Assembly: GCF_009917485.1 (NCBI RefSeq)
Contig: NZ_QZDT01000024.1
Coordinates: 1-64,000, forward strand
From: Parablautia muri
GTDB lineage: Bacteria > Bacillota > Clostridia > Lachnospirales > Lachnospiraceae
Length of the DNA stretch: 64,000 nucleotides
Direction of reading: 5' to 3'
Shown: positions 51,758 to 60,588 of the stretch, piece by piece
Layout: each line of letters opens with the position of its first letter
Numbering within the stretch: position 1 is the stretch's first letter
The notes under the pieces: generated by a model
Told to the model about the DNA's origin: nothing
The model's database searches: none
The model's input: the letters and a program-made list of their open reading frames with translations, nothing else
Translations under genes and position numbers: made by a program

Positions 51758-52264
51758 CTAACGCTTTTCAGTTAAAAACATTGTCATACTTCTGCCTTCC
51801 ACCTTGGGAGCCTTTTCTACCACGCATATATCGGAAAGCGCCTGCGCAAAATCATCCAGAATATGCTTGCTGTTTGCCATATGCGCCATTTCACGCCCAC
51901 GGAATCTGAGTGTGATTTTCACCCGGTCGCCCTTGGAAAGAAACTTTCTTGCCGCATTAATTTTCGTATTGAGATCGTTGGTGTCAATGTTTGGCGATAA
52001 ACGGATTTCCTTGATTTCAATCGTTCTCTGCTTTTTCTTTGCTTCCTTTTCCTTACGGGTCTGTTCATATTTGTATTTCCCGTAATCCACGAGCTTACAT
52101 ACAGGCGGCTTCGCCGTAGGTGCAATCTTCACAAGATCAACGCCTGCCTCCTCCGCCATCTGCAATGCTTCTCTTGAAGACATGATGCCTAACTGCTCTC
52201 CGTTTTCTCCGACAACACGTACTTCCTTATCCCTGATTTGTTCGTTAATGAATAATTCGCTAAT
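51758..52264 (-). CDS. infC: Translation initiation factor IF-3 (ATT start)
   Basis: A 168-aa protein. The N-domain begins ISELFINEQIRDKEVRVV, and the C-domain carries KEIRLSPNIDTNDL and RFRGREMAH. GGAGGACACAGCC precedes ATT at 52264 (the frame continues upstream to 52333 without a ribosome site). An ATT start is the well known IF-3 signature: IF-3 itself disfavours such codons, so the protein limits its own synthesis. Confidence 0.95.
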   Translation of the reverse strand: MSELFINEQIRDKEVRVVGENGEQLGIMSSREALQMAEEAGVDLVKIAPTAKPPVCKLVDYGKYKYEQTRKEKEAKKKQRTIEIKEIRLSPNIDTNDLNTKINAARKFLSKGDRVKITLRFRGREMAHMANSKHILDDFAQALSDICVVEKAPKVEGRSMTMFLTEKR

Positions 52265-52629
52265 GGCTGTGTCCTCCCTACATAAAACAAAATACGACTT
52301 TTGGCCCAATGGCCAGCCTGCGGTCTTTGTCACTTTCTTATTTCACTCAACAGTGAATCCTGATCCTTAGATCTGCCTTTCCGTTTATAAATCAAACGTA
52401 CCACACATCTTGAGCCGCTGATTCATTCTAACAATAGAATCTATGCTCTGCGAGGATTTTATTGTCATGCATAAAAAATGGATAGCATAACTATCCACTA
52501 TGTTCCAAACCATATCTTTGCATACAAAATACAATGCATAAGATTCGAAAATTATGGACACCTGTAAGCCTAATTGCCACAGGGTGAGAGTGGATACTCT
52601 GCTTTCATGTATCTGCGATTTCTGCACGC
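52265..52629 (-). promoter_or_regulatory. Long leader of infC, probable L20-controlled attenuator
   Basis: About 365 bases separate the likely transcription start from the infC start codon. Stems such as GGATAG/CTATCC (about 52481-52497) and TGGCC/GGGCCA near 52301-52316, the latter followed by AAAAGTCGTATTTTG, are consistent with the Firmicutes L20 leader. The exact fold was not computed. Confidence 0.45.
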
Positions 52630-52635
52630 TTTATT

Positions 52636-52664
52636 ACTTTAGCATTTACAAAATCAAATGTCAA
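52636..52664 (-). promoter_or_regulatory. Promoter of infC-rpmI-rplT
   Basis: On the minus strand TTGACA (52659-52664) and TAAAGT (52636-52641) are 17 bp apart. Confidence 0.6.
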
Positions 52665-52709
52665 TACTTTTTCATATTTATTTTACCGAACCGAACCATT
52701 CGTTGAATG

Positions 52710-52854
52710 GTTACTTTTCACGGGTCAGGAATGCGCATTTACTGCGCATTCCGTGAGAACGTAATTCAGGTGTGAGGGGCGATTTTTGCGAAGCGAAACT
52801 TCGAATATCGCCCCGAATATTACTACGAGCGGCTCCCAGGCCGTGAATAGTAAC
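52710..52854. repeat. Folded 145-bp element between xerD and infC
   Basis: GTTACTTTTCACGG (52710-52723) and CCGTGAATAGTAAC (52841-52854) are inverted with one mismatch. Inside are two perfect stems: GGAATGCGCA/TGCGCATTCC (52728-52752) and GGGGCGAT/ATCGCCCC (52776-52814), the latter enclosing CGAAG..CTTCG. TTGAATG occurs just outside both ends. No ORF is present. It could be a MITE or a small structured RNA. Confidence 0.6.
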
Positions 52855-52873
52855 GTTGAATGATTGCCATGGC

Positions 52874-53758
52874 TCAATGCCTGGGATGAGCTCTTGCATA
52901 CACTTCCCGTATCCTATTCTGGTTCATATTTGCATAAATTTGCGTTGTTGAAATATCAGAATGACCAAGCATTTCCTGTACACTTCTTAAGTCCGCTCCA
53001 TTTTCCACCAGATGTGCCGCAAAACAGTGGCGCAGCGTATGAGGTGTGATATCCGCTGTAATTCCTGCTTTTTTCGCATAATATTTAAGCAATTTCCAAA
53101 AACCCTGTCTGCTCATAGGTTGTCCTGAGCAGTTTACAAACAAATATTCCGATTCTCCACCTGAAATCATGTCCATCCGGGTTTTCTCCAGATATCGCAT
53201 AAGGGCATTTTTTGCCTCACTTCCAAAAGGAATTACCCTCTCTTTTTCTCCATCTCTGCAAAGAATATAGCCCACCTGTAAATTAACATCATTTACCATC
53301 AAATTTGTCAGTTCGCTCACCCTGATCCCTGTCGCATATAATAGTTCCAGCATAGCTTTGTCCCTGATTTCCTTAGGGCTGTCGCCTACAGGCTGTTCTA
53401 ACAGCTTTATCACATCCTGGGCAGAAAGGATTTCCGGCATTTTTTTCTCAATTTTCGGCGCATGAAGTTCCTCTGCCGCATCCGTATTTACTATCCCCTC
53501 TCTATACATATAATGGTAAAATGCCTTTAAGGAGGCAATATTTCTCGATATGGTAGCCGCCGAAAATTTATTTTTTTCCAGATATAATATATAAGAATTG
53601 AGATTTGTGGATGTAATCTTCCTCACATCCTTAATTCCCTGTTCCTCTAAATATCTCTTTACCTTCACTAAATCCCTGCGGTAAGAGAGCACCGTATTTT
53701 CGGATGTTTTCTTAACATTATGTAAATAAATAATAAAACTGTTGATTTCTGTTTCCAT
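52874..53758 (-). CDS. xerD: Tyrosine recombinase XerD/XerC type
   Basis: A 294-aa recombinase with the N-terminal SAM-like domain (about 1-85) and the catalytic domain. Catalytic residues: Arg 146 (TGIRVSEL), His 240 and Arg 243 (HTLRHCFAAH), His 266 (GHSDISTTQIY) and Tyr 275. Cys replaces the usual Ser, and Ala the usual Thr, in the HSFATH box; this is not expected to stop catalysis. The gene is stable, single, and near spoIIM, so it is more likely the chromosomal Xer for dimer resolution than a phage integrase. Confidence 0.9.
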   Translation of the reverse strand: METEINSFIIYLHNVKKTSENTVLSYRRDLVKVKRYLEEQGIKDVRKITSTNLNSYILYLEKNKFSAATISRNIASLKAFYHYMYREGIVNTDAAEELHAPKIEKKMPEILSAQDVIKLLEQPVGDSPKEIRDKAMLELLYATGIRVSELTNLMVNDVNLQVGYILCRDGEKERVIPFGSEAKNALMRYLEKTRMDMISGGESEYLFVNCSGQPMSRQGFWKLLKYYAKKAGITADITPHTLRHCFAAHLVENGADLRSVQEMLGHSDISTTQIYANMNQNRIREVYARAHPRH

Positions 53759-53837
53759 TCTGAAAATGCTTCCCCTCTTATGCCTTTGTAATTGTGGTGC
53801 TTAGATTTATTATAATCAGAAAATGAGGTGAAAGCAA

Positions 53838-53957
53838 ATGCATTTTTTCCTTGATTTATGCGGATTATTTGCATTTTTTTCTTTTTTATGCATTGAAATA
53901 CAATATATGCAAAAACCAAATTCTGTTAATACTATATATGGTAAGAAAATTTTTTAA
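53838..53957 (+). CDS. Possible 39-aa small membrane protein
   Basis: ATG at 53838 follows GAGGTGAAAGCAA, a strong ribosome site. The product starts MHFFLDLCGLFAFFSFLCIE, one hydrophobic segment, then a polar basic tail. TATAAT at about 53811-53816 upstream may be a -10. It is divergent from xerD and its last codons overlap the spoIIM 3' end in an inverted repeat. No family was recognised; it is too short for confident coding assessment. Confidence 0.4.
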   Translation: MHFFLDLCGLFAFFSFLCIEIQYMQKPNSVNTIYGKKIF

Positions 53958-54568
53958 AAAATTTTTACCAAATCTGAAAGAAGGATAGGGTTTACATAAC
54001 TTTCCAAAATACACCCGATAAAGATTACTATCACAATCCACAAAAGCCCAACCGCTTGTTTTAAATATTGCTGGCGGATATTTTTATGGTAAGGGGCTGT
54101 ATATTTTCCAAGGAAATGTCCCTTACTACAATTTTCATAGCACCATCCAAGGAGCATAACCTCCGCTGGTATCAGTAACAGCTGATGGGGAAACAGGCTT
54201 CCCAGCAAAAGCAGCAGCCCTTTTATGCCGTAGCGGATTACCGCTGCCGTAATCGTCATACCGGTAAGAATCCCTTGCCAGATGATACAGGCGTAGATTG
54301 AGATTACCCCAAGTCCGGTACTCGACAACAAAAGAAGTAATGCCCCCTCTCCCATCCTGTGCTCCAGCACATAACGGAAAAACCGGCCGCTGTCAATCTC
54401 CATATACCTTAATCTGCCTACCGATGTCTGGCTGAAAATACCTCCTTCAGAAAGAAGTGTTTCGTTGCCCATGTTCATTATCAGGACGCCAAAAAGAAAG
54501 CTTCCCAAAAACAGATAAAACCAAAACGAATATGTACTGTTTCTCTCGGATTTGTTCATAATCATCAT
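53954..54568 (-). CDS. spoIIM: Stage II sporulation protein M
   Basis: A 204-aa membrane protein with five or six helices. It matches SpoIIM, part of the SpoIIDMP engulfment complex that thins septal peptidoglycan in the mother cell. MGNETLLSEGGIFS and the LSSTGLGVISIYACIIWQGI stretch fit. AAGGGGA precedes the ATG. An AT-rich inverted repeat (about 53939-53968) covers the stop and may act as terminator. It indicates an endospore former. Confidence 0.85.
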   Translation of the reverse strand: MMIMNKSERNSTYSFWFYLFLGSFLFGVLIMNMGNETLLSEGGIFSQTSVGRLRYMEIDSGRFFRYVLEHRMGEGALLLLLSSTGLGVISIYACIIWQGILTGMTITAAVIRYGIKGLLLLLGSLFPHQLLLIPAEVMLLGWCYENCSKGHFLGKYTAPYHKNIRQQYLKQAVGLLWIVIVIFIGCILESYVNPILLSDLVKIF

Positions 54569-54766
54569 GTCGGTTCCCCTTCTTTCTTTAAACGCTTATA
54601 ATTGTTCGGCCCAAAGCTGGCCTGCTGTGAATATTTTCGCTTCTTCTTTCCAAAGCGTGTTTGAATCATCCTTTCTGTTATAATGAAGGAAATGATTTTC
54701 CAAGCACGCTCTAATATATGAAAAACAGACAGCGCATATGCACTGCCTGTTCAAAAGAATTTAATC

Positions 54767-55309
54767 TTATTTATCCTTACAATATTTATCCTTATAAGCA
54801 AAAACCGCCGCAATCGTCTTTGCGTCCTGAATCTCTCCTGCGTAAATCATCTCTGTCAGTTCTTCCACGGTGTAGGCGATGGTTTGAACATACTCATCTT
54901 CATCCAGATGCTGCTCTCCGGCGCTAAGGCCGGTTGCAAGATAAATGTCTATTTTCTCATTGCTGTAAGCTACTGTTGTACAAAGCGTAAGCAAAAGCTC
55001 TATATGCTGGGCTGTGTAGCCTGTTTCCTCCTTAAGCTCTCTTATGGCTGCATCCTTTGTGGGTTCATTCTCACCGTTAAGGCCCCCTGCCGGTATTTCC
55101 AGCGTATCTCTGTCAATCGCGTTGCGGTACTGCTTTACCATAATGAGGCGTCCTTCGTGATCTACAGGAATCACTGCCGCCGCACCCTTATGTTTAATAA
55201 AGTCCCATTTAGCCACATTGCCGTTTGGAATCTGTATGGTGTCCTGGTAATAGTCTATAATAGCGCCATGTGCTACCAGATTCCTTTCCAATCTTTTAAA
55301 TTCTTCCAT
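54767..55309 (-). CDS. Nudix hydrolase (ADP-ribose pyrophosphatase type)
   Basis: A 180-aa hydrolase. The Nudix box GLNGENEPTKDAAIRELKEE-TGY lies near 85-107, with the two adjacent Glu metal ligands, and a beta-rich ADP-ribose-like N-domain precedes it. ATG 55309 follows CAGGAG; the frame runs 25 codons further up without a site. It is 43 bp after the aminotransferase gene and probably in the same transcript. Confidence 0.9.
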   Translation of the reverse strand: MEEFKRLERNLVAHGAIIDYYQDTIQIPNGNVAKWDFIKHKGAAAVIPVDHEGRLIMVKQYRNAIDRDTLEIPAGGLNGENEPTKDAAIRELKEETGYTAQHIELLLTLCTTVAYSNEKIDIYLATGLSAGEQHLDEDEYVQTIAYTVEELTEMIYAGEIQDAKTIAAVFAYKDKYCKDK

Positions 55310-55352
55310 ACCTGCTCCTGTCCTTATTGCATTTCCCATTCTTTCCATTTTC

Positions 55353-56642
55353 TTATCTGAAATTTTGCAATAATTTTTCCACACTGACTAACTTCACACA
55401 CAGCACAAACAAATCCGTAGCCATGCGCAGTTCTTCTTCCGAAGGGAAGGTAGGCGCGATACGGATATTGCTGTCCTTAGGATCCTTTTTATAGGGATAA
55501 GTAGCTCCCGCCCCTGTCAGCACCACGCCTGCTTCTTTACATTTCTCCACAATTTCCTTTGCGCAGCCTTCCATGGCATCAAAAGAAATGAAATAGCCGC
55601 CAATGGGTTTCGTCCATGCACCAATCTCTAATCCACCAAGCTCTTTTGCAAGGACATTTTCGATCGCTTCAAATTTAGGACGTATAATATCCGCATGTTT
55701 CATCATATGCGCTTTCATTCCGTCAATATTTTTAAAATATTTCACATGGCGCAGCTGGTTCAGCTTATCGTAGCCGATTGTCTGTATGGTCATAGCCGCT
55801 TTGATCTGTTCTATATTAGCGGCGGATGCCACAACTCCCGCGATACCTGCCCCCGGGAAAGTTACCTTGGAGGTGGAGCAGAACTCATAAACCATATCCG
55901 GATTTCCTGCCTTTTCACACTCGCTTAAAATTTCTAAAAGGTCACCGCTTTTATCTTCATATAAATCATGGATTGCATATGCGTTATCCCAGAAAATCCT
56001 GAAATCCTTTGCGGCAGGCTTTAATGCTGCAAATCTCTTTACCGTCTCATCTGAGTAAGTATATCCCTGAGGGTTAGAATATTTAGGCACGCACCAGATT
56101 CCTTTTACGGCCGGGTCTTCATTTACATACTTTTCCACCAAATCCATATCCGGCCCATCCTCTGACATTGGAATATTGATCATCTCAATTCCAAACTGTT
56201 CGGTAATTGCAAAATGTCTGTCATATCCTGGTACAGGGCACAAAAATTTCACTTTATCCAATTTGCACCAGGGCGTATTTCCAAGTACCCCAAGCACCAT
56301 GGAACGGGCAACCGTATCATACATTACGCTAAGACTGGAATTACCAAATACAATCACATTCTCAGGCGAAACGTTCAGCATATCCGAAAGAAGCCTTTTC
56401 GCCTCCGGAATGCCATCCAAAAGTCCATAATTTCTACAATCCACCCCTGTCTCAGTGGTCACATCAGCATCAGATATAACCATGCCAAGGAAGTCCTTCT
56501 CCATATCCAGCTGGGCAGGTGAAGGTTTCCCTCTGGACATATCCAGCGTTAAGCCCTTTTCCTTTGCCTCCTCATACTGTCTGTTTAAATCTTCCCACAG
56601 TGCAAGCAATTCCTCTTTGCCAAGTTCCTTATATGCCTTCAT
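55353..56642 (-). CDS. Aspartate/alanine-type aminotransferase (class I, MocR-like subgroup)
   Basis: A 429-aa PLP enzyme. LTLDMSRGKPSPAQLDM near the start, NPQGYTYSDETVKRFA near 205 and the PLP lysine in STSKVTFPGAGI near 257 match the Aminotran_MocR (type Ic aspartate aminotransferase) group. AGGAGG precedes ATG 56642; the longer frame up to 56717 has no site. The amino donor is unknown but aspartate is likely. Confidence 0.88.
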   Translation of the reverse strand: MKAYKELGKEELLALWEDLNRQYEEAKEKGLTLDMSRGKPSPAQLDMEKDFLGMVISDADVTTETGVDCRNYGLLDGIPEAKRLLSDMLNVSPENVIVFGNSSLSVMYDTVARSMVLGVLGNTPWCKLDKVKFLCPVPGYDRHFAITEQFGIEMINIPMSEDGPDMDLVEKYVNEDPAVKGIWCVPKYSNPQGYTYSDETVKRFAALKPAAKDFRIFWDNAYAIHDLYEDKSGDLLEILSECEKAGNPDMVYEFCSTSKVTFPGAGIAGVVASAANIEQIKAAMTIQTIGYDKLNQLRHVKYFKNIDGMKAHMMKHADIIRPKFEAIENVLAKELGGLEIGAWTKPIGGYFISFDAMEGCAKEIVEKCKEAGVVLTGAGATYPYKKDPKDSNIRIAPTFPSEEELRMATDLFVLCVKLVSVEKLLQNFR

Positions 56643-56766
56643 AGCGCATATCCCTCCTGATCCTGTCTCAACATCTCTTAATAGTATGATTGGATAATTG
56701 TATACAATCCAATGCACATGTCATTGTACTATACATTTTACAGGCGCACAAGAAGTTTTTTTGTAT

Positions 56767-57309
56767 TTATGTATTTTTTTTCATACATGAATGATTTACT
56801 ATCCACTGCCCCAGATAGCTGCAAATAATCCCTGTCACCACTCCTGCCAGCACATCGCTGGGGTAATGCACACCCACATACAGTCGGGAAAAAGAGATAA
56901 AAATAGCAAGCGCCAAAAACCAAACCCCATATTTTTTCGGCAGGTTACGATACAGGACCCGGGCGGATGCAAAGGAACTTGCCGCATGGCCTGATGGGAA
57001 AGAAAATTCCGAAGGTTTTTTGATCAGCGGTATGAGCCCTTCCACCACATAATATGGCCTGGTCCTTGCCACAAGATTTTTCAGCAAAATATTATTAACC
57101 AGCAAAGAACCCAGAAGCGCAAAGGCGCTCATCATCCCCACTTTCCTTGTTTTTTCCGGGATAAGCAGGAGGATGGTTGCGATGATCCAAAAGATACCTG
57201 CATTTCCTAAAGTAGTAATCACCTTAAAGAAGGGATCTAAAATAGGATTTCTCAAAAATTCCTGTATCCAAATCAAAATGTTACCGTCAAGATTCAGCAA
57301 AGTTTCCAT
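56767..57309 (-). CDS. PAP2-family membrane phosphatase
   Basis: A 180-aa membrane protein. The three acid-phosphatase motifs are KNLVARTRPY near 76-85, PSGHA near 105-109 and SRLYVGVHYPSD near 138-149. Five helices are predicted. It probably removes phosphate from a lipid pyrophosphate such as undecaprenyl-PP or from phosphatidate. ATG 57309 follows GGAGGTGATT. It follows the MutS-like gene after 125 bp on the same strand. Confidence 0.9.
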   Translation of the reverse strand: METLLNLDGNILIWIQEFLRNPILDPFFKVITTLGNAGIFWIIATILLLIPEKTRKVGMMSAFALLGSLLVNNILLKNLVARTRPYYVVEGLIPLIKKPSEFSFPSGHAASSFASARVLYRNLPKKYGVWFLALAIFISFSRLYVGVHYPSDVLAGVVTGIICSYLGQWIVNHSCMKKNT

Positions 57310-57434
57310 AATCACCTCCATATAAATTTCGTTATCTTTTTATAACTTATGCCCTACAAACTTCCAAGAGACATCATCTCCCAAACACTGCCGCACTTAG
57401 CAGTCCGGCTATTTAAGTGAAAATCCCCAAATCT

Positions 57435-59042
57435 TTATCTCTTTTTCATCCCCTGCAAGATTGATTCCAGGTCAAGTCCGTATCGGTTAGCTATATCCTT
57501 GGCATAGCTTAACCCATCCGGCGTTGTCCTTGAAACCTTATAGCTTCTTGTGCCGTCCTCCTTATTTTCCATAAGGGCCACCAGATTGTCAATTTTGCCC
57601 TTGTTCTGCGGATGGGAATTATATTCTGCTACCTTCTGGGGCAGGTCATGGATATGTGTCACATAAATGCCACAGCACCCTATAATGCCAATCCCTGTCA
57701 AAACCTCTGAGGCAATATAACCCGCTTCCAAACCGCTAGTACTGGAAAAGGATTCATCCATCAGCAGCATATCCGTATCCTTAAGCTCCTTCATAATCTC
57801 TGCAAGGCGGGCACATTCGCTTTCCAGTCTGCCCTTTCCGTAATTATCTTCATCCGAGGAGGGGAAATGGGTGTAAATGCCGGAAACCGGGCTCATGACA
57901 GCCCTCCTTGCAGGTACAAACAATCCCAGCTGGAAAAACGCCTGGGCCATCCCCACCGAATAAGCAAAAATAGATTTTCCCCCATGATTCGGTCCTGTCA
58001 CCAGATAAAACCGCCCATTTTCATCCAGCTTAAAGGAGTTGGAGACTATGTTATCCTCAATCTCCTGTCTTGCCAGGGATGGATTATAAACCCCTTCCAG
58101 CTCACACTTCTTCTCACTCATCCTGGCAATCTCCGGTCTGCACATGGGAAAGCCCAGATCTTTCATACTCAATATAAATTTTACTCCCGCCGTAAGGAAA
58201 CGTATCTCGTCCAAAAGCAAAACAAACAAGGTGGTGTTGACTCTGTAATATTTTTGAATCAAAGGCTCTAAACTTCGCAGAGATTTTAAGAAAATTGTGT
58301 TAAGGGAAGACCGGACGGAAGAATTAAGTGCCTTAAGCTCCTCCCCATGGAGTCCTCTTGTCAGGGGATATAAAGGAGAAATCAAGGCATGGGTATCCTT
58401 TGGGTTCTTCTTTAATAGCTTTTCCATAATAGTTCCTTCATGGAAAGGCTGGTCTTCAATTGCTATCACCCCTGCCTCCTTCACCCGCAAAGTTTCATCC
58501 AGATTCACACCTATCGTCAATCCCTTAATAAAACTGAAGCTGTTTTCCGTTTTGGATAGCTCGCTGCTGAGATTTTTAAATTCATCGCTATCCACAATAG
58601 CGGAAATCTGCTCCCTGAAAGAGCGCATTCCTTCTGAATGAAGCTCCAAATCCTTTAACCCGTCTGCAAACAAATTCACAATTTCCAGATACATTTCCAG
58701 ATAGCGGATGGAGCTTAGCGCCGATTCAACGGTGAAATCGCTGCTCATAGAACGGCTCAGGTCATAAACATTATGAATGCTTGGTATCGCCTTGCAAAAA
58801 ATCTCATACAGCCGCGGATTTTCCACCAAATCCTCCACCACGCACAGACGGTATTCCAAAACCTTTGTGTCCGTGGTATAAAAATTTTCCAGAAACAAAT
58901 CCCGCAGCCCTCTATGGCTCTCCCGAACCAAAACTACCATCTCGTCAATTTTCAGAGAATGGATAAAATCAAAATCCTTCATTGGAATCTCTTTCTCTTT
59001 ATCATATCCTGCCGGATACAGTAAATGAAAATCACTTTGCAT
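57435..59042 (-). CDS. MutS-like ATPase overlapping the STM4011-type gene
   Basis: A 535-aa protein with a MutS core (lever-like helices, about 90-330) and a C-terminal ABC-type ATPase domain. The ATPase has Walker A GPNHGGKSI near 356, Walker B DMLLMDESFSSTSG near 425 and the H-loop VTHIHDL. The N-terminal mismatch-recognition and connector domains are missing, and there is no Smr domain, so it is neither MutS nor MutS2. GGAGGTATTT precedes ATG 59042, which lies inside the end of the radical SAM gene (11-bp overlap). Whether it repairs DNA is unknown. Confidence 0.85.
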   Translation of the reverse strand: MQSDFHLLYPAGYDKEKEIPMKDFDFIHSLKIDEMVVLVRESHRGLRDLFLENFYTTDTKVLEYRLCVVEDLVENPRLYEIFCKAIPSIHNVYDLSRSMSSDFTVESALSSIRYLEMYLEIVNLFADGLKDLELHSEGMRSFREQISAIVDSDEFKNLSSELSKTENSFSFIKGLTIGVNLDETLRVKEAGVIAIEDQPFHEGTIMEKLLKKNPKDTHALISPLYPLTRGLHGEELKALNSSVRSSLNTIFLKSLRSLEPLIQKYYRVNTTLFVLLLDEIRFLTAGVKFILSMKDLGFPMCRPEIARMSEKKCELEGVYNPSLARQEIEDNIVSNSFKLDENGRFYLVTGPNHGGKSIFAYSVGMAQAFFQLGLFVPARRAVMSPVSGIYTHFPSSDEDNYGKGRLESECARLAEIMKELKDTDMLLMDESFSSTSGLEAGYIASEVLTGIGIIGCCGIYVTHIHDLPQKVAEYNSHPQNKGKIDNLVALMENKEDGTRSYKVSRTTPDGLSYAKDIANRYGLDLESILQGMKKR

Positions 59043-60588
59043 AAATACCTCCAAATTCTCCTCCGCAAAGCCTGACCATTCCCTCATCTTCCTTAGAATC
59101 CCCCGCCGCGAAGGTTTCCCGGACTGAGATGCCAAGCCATTTGCAGATGGTTTTAACGCCTTCGGCCTTATCCGCCTTAGCCGGCACAATCTGCATACAA
59201 TTTCCTTCTATCAAATACCGTGCCTTCTCTCTTCCTGTATCCGGCACGGCGGCAAACAGCTCCCCTGCCTCCCGGCCATTCCACGGTCTTAAAGATGGGC
59301 GGAAAAGCGTTATCTTATAAAGGCGGCCGTCTCTTTTGTAAGTGAAAAGCCGAAAAGAAAATTTTTGTTTCAAAGGCTCTAACCATTCATGCCAGGGCCC
59401 TTCCAAAAAATGAAAATATACCCTTTTACTATCCTTTTTCCCTTCGTTTTCCTCTAAAACAAGGTGGGCGCCTCCTGCAAAGATTCCTCCCCGAAATAAA
59501 TGCCATATCCTGCCGCAGCGTTTCATGGCTTCTTGATAGGGCAGCGTAGTTGCAAAAAGCAGCCAGGTCTTTTCCCTGTAAAGAGCCTCCAGCCCTGCTA
59601 AAATATCCGGTGGACATTCCTTTTTTTCCTCCAAAGGCAACCGCCTCCCTCCATGGGCGGAAAGTTCCTTTGGAATCCCTTTCCCTATCAGCAATGTCCC
59701 CTCCACATCCAGAAAAACTGCCTTTGGATGCCGCGGGATGCGGAACAGGGGATATTCCCCAAACAGCATTTTGTTTAAAAAATCATTGCGTCCGCCATAG
59801 GCCAGAAAGCAGGAGCAGCGCTTGTTTCTGCATAACGGCGCCGGGAAAAATGCCTTTTCCCATTCCATCCGGCTGCTCCCCATTTCCCTGCTGATATTGC
59901 AGGTATGGATTTTGCCGTTTCCTTCCACCAAGAGCCGTCCCTGGCATTTTGCGGGGTCTGCCGGTACCGGTATCAGCTCCCTGAAAAAATAGGGGTCGAT
60001 ATCTGAAAAAGCCTTTTCTTCCTCCTGGGTGTACCGCCTTCTAAGACCATCCATTTTGTTAATCCAAAGATAAATTTCCCTTGGCAGTTCTTCCCTCAGC
60101 TGCCTTAAAAGTCCTATATTTTCCGGCGCCCCTACAGCCCCTGCACAAAGCTTTGCCCCGGTTTCCATAAGCGCCCTGCACTTTTTTACAAATTCCGAAA
60201 CCGTAACCATTTCCGGGTGGAACGTAGCCCAAAGCCTTAACTTTTTGACATCTCCGCCTTTCCGCTGAAAGCAGGCAAGAAGTTCCTGAACCGGGAAACT
60301 TAAATTGGTCTGTGCTCCCACCGCATCTATTTCCGAAAGGGAACTAACCTGTGCCAATCCCTCCAAATACCATGAATGAATCAGCGCCTCTCCATAGGGG
60401 ACTACCATCAAAGCGCCAATGCCCATAGATGTTCCATATTTTTCAAGGCCATTCAGAAAAGAAAGCCACTGGTTTTGATCCGTCTCCAGCTCCCGCCCGG
60501 ACATGGGATGCTTGGAGAAGGGACAATAAGAACAATGGTAATTACAGCTTTTCAGACTCCCCCGATACAGCAGCATATATCCGCCCAT
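59032..60588 (-). CDS. STM4011-family radical SAM protein fused to a HAD phosphatase domain
   Basis: A 518-aa two-domain protein. Residues 1-280 are radical SAM with cluster cysteines 15, 19 and 22 (CNYHCSYC) and C-terminal cysteines (CQGRLL, HTCNIS, CRNKRCSCF) that may hold an auxiliary cluster. Residues about 285-515 are HAD: motif I FLDVEGTLL (Asp with Glu two residues on), Ser/Thr in LLFATTLP, and GDSKEDEGM as motif IV, so the active site is intact. ATG 60588 is best placed after GGGAGG; an ATG two codons earlier overlaps that site. It overlaps the STM4012-like gene by 47 bp. The fusion is unusual, and the function is unknown. Confidence 0.85.
   Translation of the reverse strand: MGGYMLLYRGSLKSCNYHCSYCPFSKHPMSGRELETDQNQWLSFLNGLEKYGTSMGIGALMVVPYGEALIHSWYLEGLAQVSSLSEIDAVGAQTNLSFPVQELLACFQRKGGDVKKLRLWATFHPEMVTVSEFVKKCRALMETGAKLCAGAVGAPENIGLLRQLREELPREIYLWINKMDGLRRRYTQEEEKAFSDIDPYFFRELIPVPADPAKCQGRLLVEGNGKIHTCNISREMGSSRMEWEKAFFPAPLCRNKRCSCFLAYGGRNDFLNKMLFGEYPLFRIPRHPKAVFLDVEGTLLIGKGIPKELSAHGGRRLPLEEKKECPPDILAGLEALYREKTWLLFATTLPYQEAMKRCGRIWHLFRGGIFAGGAHLVLEENEGKKDSKRVYFHFLEGPWHEWLEPLKQKFSFRLFTYKRDGRLYKITLFRPSLRPWNGREAGELFAAVPDTGREKARYLIEGNCMQIVPAKADKAEGVKTICKWLGISVRETFAAGDSKEDEGMVRLCGGEFGGIYAK

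Noticed and set aside
52874-53758. Phage or integrative-element integrase
   Set aside because: It has the plain Xer length and lies among housekeeping and sporulation genes; no attachment site or excisionase is nearby.
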